Assembly (NCBI GenBank): GCA_905215155.1
Contig: CAJMPJ010000068.1
Coordinates: 1-13,788 of the forward strand
Length of the DNA stretch: 13,788 nt
Reading direction: 5' to 3'
Source: an uncultured bacterium
Lineage (GTDB): Bacteria > Bacillota > Clostridia > Lachnospirales > Lachnospiraceae
The notes beneath the pieces are model-generated. The model worked only from the letters and a program-made list of their open reading frames with translations. It searched no databases and was not told where the DNA came from. Positions 12,794-13,788 of this stretch are shown one piece after another; the stretch's first letter is position 1, and each line of letters begins with the position of its first letter. A program made the translations under genes and the position numbers.

Positions 12794-13095
12794 ACAGATC
12801 CACTCCTTTTCTAAAAACCAGCCCTAAAAGGCAGGTGAAATGCATAATTAATAGTTATATAATGATAACAGGAAAAGGGCTGGATAATCCGTCTCTTCCT
12901 CTGATAACATGCAAAAAGGGATAGAGATGACCGTTCTTGTGGTAAAAACCATTCCTCTTTTAAAATACATATCTTTCTTCCCATAATATACCAAAAACAA
13001 TGCTGGAAGTCTACTGTTTTTCAAAATTGTAACAGCGGTTCACCGGAATATTTTTTTGAAAATCTGCATTGTTTAGGGAAAGTGCAATACAAACA
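12794..13095. other. Intergenic stretch between two minus-strand genes
   Basis: It should hold the promoter of the 84-residue gene, but no good match is evident; an AT-rich block at about 12845-12870 is the best place. CCAGCCCT (12818-12825) and AGGGCTGG (12876-12883) form an 8-bp inverted repeat with 50 nt between, which could fold the leader of that gene. A 40-codon minus-strand ORF (12848-12970) has only a weak ribosome binding site. Confidence 0.4.
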
Positions 13096-13128
13096 AAAAA
13101 ACGCAAATTCCTGTAATTTGCGTTTTTT
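13096..13128 (-). terminator. Terminator of the cupin gene
   Basis: AAAAAACGCAAATT and AATTTGCGTTTTTT pair perfectly over 14 bp around a CCTGT loop. Read on the minus strand it follows the cupin stop codon by 22 bp and ends in a U tract. It is symmetric, so it can work both ways. Confidence 0.92.
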
Positions 13129-13150
13129 ATAGTGCTGGGTATGAAGAAGC

Positions 13151-13609
13151 TTAAAAATCCTCCCCTATGATTGGTTCAGACGTTTTTGTTTCCTGAGTCG
13201 TGCCCCATGGATAATTGGGAGGAGCATAGATGGAGGAAAGCTTTAGTGGCTGGCTGCCGATATTTACAATGTTATGCCATGTGCCGGCCGGTACAAACAT
13301 GGTGTAATTGGGGAAAGCAAGAAATTGATCATAAAACGAAAATTTGTCCTCACCCAGCTGGATCAATCCAACTCCCTCCTCGATACGTATGAGTTGGTCC
13401 AGATCAGAATGCACCTCCATACCTACAAGTTCATGAACGGGAATGCTAATTAGTGTGACCTGCAGCTGGGTTCCTGTCCATAGGGTAGAACGGAAATTAT
13501 CATTTTGCTGTGCTGCTTTTTGGAGATCAATCATAAAAGGATTTGGTCCATAATCGGATGGAAAGGACATCGTATTTTCTGGAATATCAAAGTCGTCGGT
13601 ACTGGGCAT
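13151..13609 (-). CDS. Cupin domain protein
   Basis: This 152-residue single-domain cytoplasmic cupin has a beta-barrel core at about 45-130. Cupin motif 1 is GMEVH67SDLDQLIRIEEG, in which the usual second His and the Glu are replaced (D69; no Glu at the canonical place). Motif 2 is FPNYTMFVPAGTWH112NIVN, with P-x-G and the last His intact. Only two classical metal ligands therefore remain, although Asp residues could substitute. The flanks FRSTLWTGTQLQVTL and SSIYAPPNYPWGTTQETK are typical of a widespread Firmicute group of small cupins with no proven reaction. The start has AAGGCGG at 8 nt. It has its own sigma-A promoter and terminator, so it is monocistronic. Substrate and activity are unknown. 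Confidence 0.9.
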   Translation of the reverse strand: MPSTDDFDIPENTMSFPSDYGPNPFMIDLQKAAQQNDNFRSTLWTGTQLQVTLISIPVHELVGMEVHSDLDQLIRIEEGVGLIQLGEDKFSFYDQFLAFPNYTMFVPAGTWHNIVNIGSQPLKLSSIYAPPNYPWGTTQETKTSEPIIGEDF

Positions 13610-13631
13610 GGGATTAACCGCCTTTTATATT

Positions 13632-13660
13632 ATTTTATAATAATATATGTGCTGTGACAA
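13632..13660 (-). promoter_or_regulatory. Sigma-A promoter of the cupin gene
   Basis: On the minus strand, TTGTCA (plus 13655-13660), an exact 17-bp spacer and TAAAAT (plus 13632-13637) give a 10 of 12 consensus match, 22 bp before the start codon. Confidence 0.65.
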
Positions 13661-13788
13661 AGGCTGTTGTTAGAGTTAAGCGATATTGTAGAGTTTAGAT
13701 CATAAAATTCATGCGGGTACCGATCCACAATGGAGAGTTTTGAAGGACTGGATTGTCAACAGTTTTCTAGACAACTTTTTTAAGGGTA
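13661..13788. other. Right-edge sequence without a gene
   Basis: No ORF is supported. TTGTC (13753-13757) and GACAA (13770-13774) form a 5-bp inverted repeat followed by six Ts, a weak terminator-like or element-end-like structure cut close to the window edge. Confidence 0.3.

Noticed and set aside
12848..12970. 40-codon minus-strand ORF upstream of the 84-residue gene
   Set aside because: Only a weak AAGAAAG precedes the ATG and the product shows no clear pattern. Kept as a remark in the intergenic entry only.
13753..13781. TTGTC/GACAA dyad with T6 as an insertion-sequence end or terminator
   Set aside because: A 5-bp stem is too short to be convincing and the window ends before any element could be seen.

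Overview
The window looks like a chromosomal segment of a spore-forming, low-to-mid GC Firmicute, most likely a Lachnospiraceae/Clostridium relative. The reasons are strong AGGAGG-type ribosome binding sites, sigma-A promoters, hairpin-plus-U terminators, a decayed spore-coat type manganese catalase, a small Cys/Asn-rich protein behind a sigma-K-like promoter, and several tiny conserved-looking proteins of the kind common in that family. This placement is inferred from family resemblance, not from a search.

Layout. (1) 1-1602: the 3' part of a c-di-GMP turnover protein (EAL-CBS-GGDEF) and its terminator. (2) About 1700-2690: a gene-poor patch with relics of mobile DNA: a truncated XRE repressor start with an operator-like palindrome, a small TnpW-like ORF, a strong hairpin, and a terminator. 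(3) 2983-4498: a PhnO-like acetyltransferase; a small minus-strand protein of unknown function whose promoter spacer holds a LexA-box match (likely SOS regulated); and a frameshifted, partly deleted Mn-catalase pseudogene with a very strong terminator. (4) 4605-7087: a stand-alone FtsA-like actin-fold ATPase with an unusual C-terminal extension of repeated beta-grasp-like units, then the Cys-rich GX3-repeat protein. (5) 7183-11823: a sugar catabolism locus: a gluconate-5-dehydrogenase/KduD-type SDR behind three operator-like repeats spaced exactly 20 bp apart, a GntR/FCD regulator, a cytoplasmic protein with a discoidin/CBM32-like domain translationally coupled to the regulator, mannose-6-phosphate isomerase (manA) and a ROK fructokinase. 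(6) 11833-13660: four small genes (two divergent tiny proteins that share the same Shine-Dalgarno block, an 84-residue helical protein and a cupin) separated by terminators and gene-poor gaps.

How the genes work together. ManA and the ROK kinase both yield fructose-6-phosphate, and the SDR handles a keto-aldonate or keto-deoxy-aldonate. The locus therefore looks like an entry route for mannose/fructose and uronate/gluconate-type sugars under a FadR-type regulator. The uncharacterised parts most worth following are the FtsA-like protein with its repeated C-terminal module, the GntR-coupled intracellular discoidin-like protein, the LexA-box small gene, and the sigma-K-type Cys-rich protein. No CRISPR array, tRNA, rRNA, intact transposase or clear defence system was seen.
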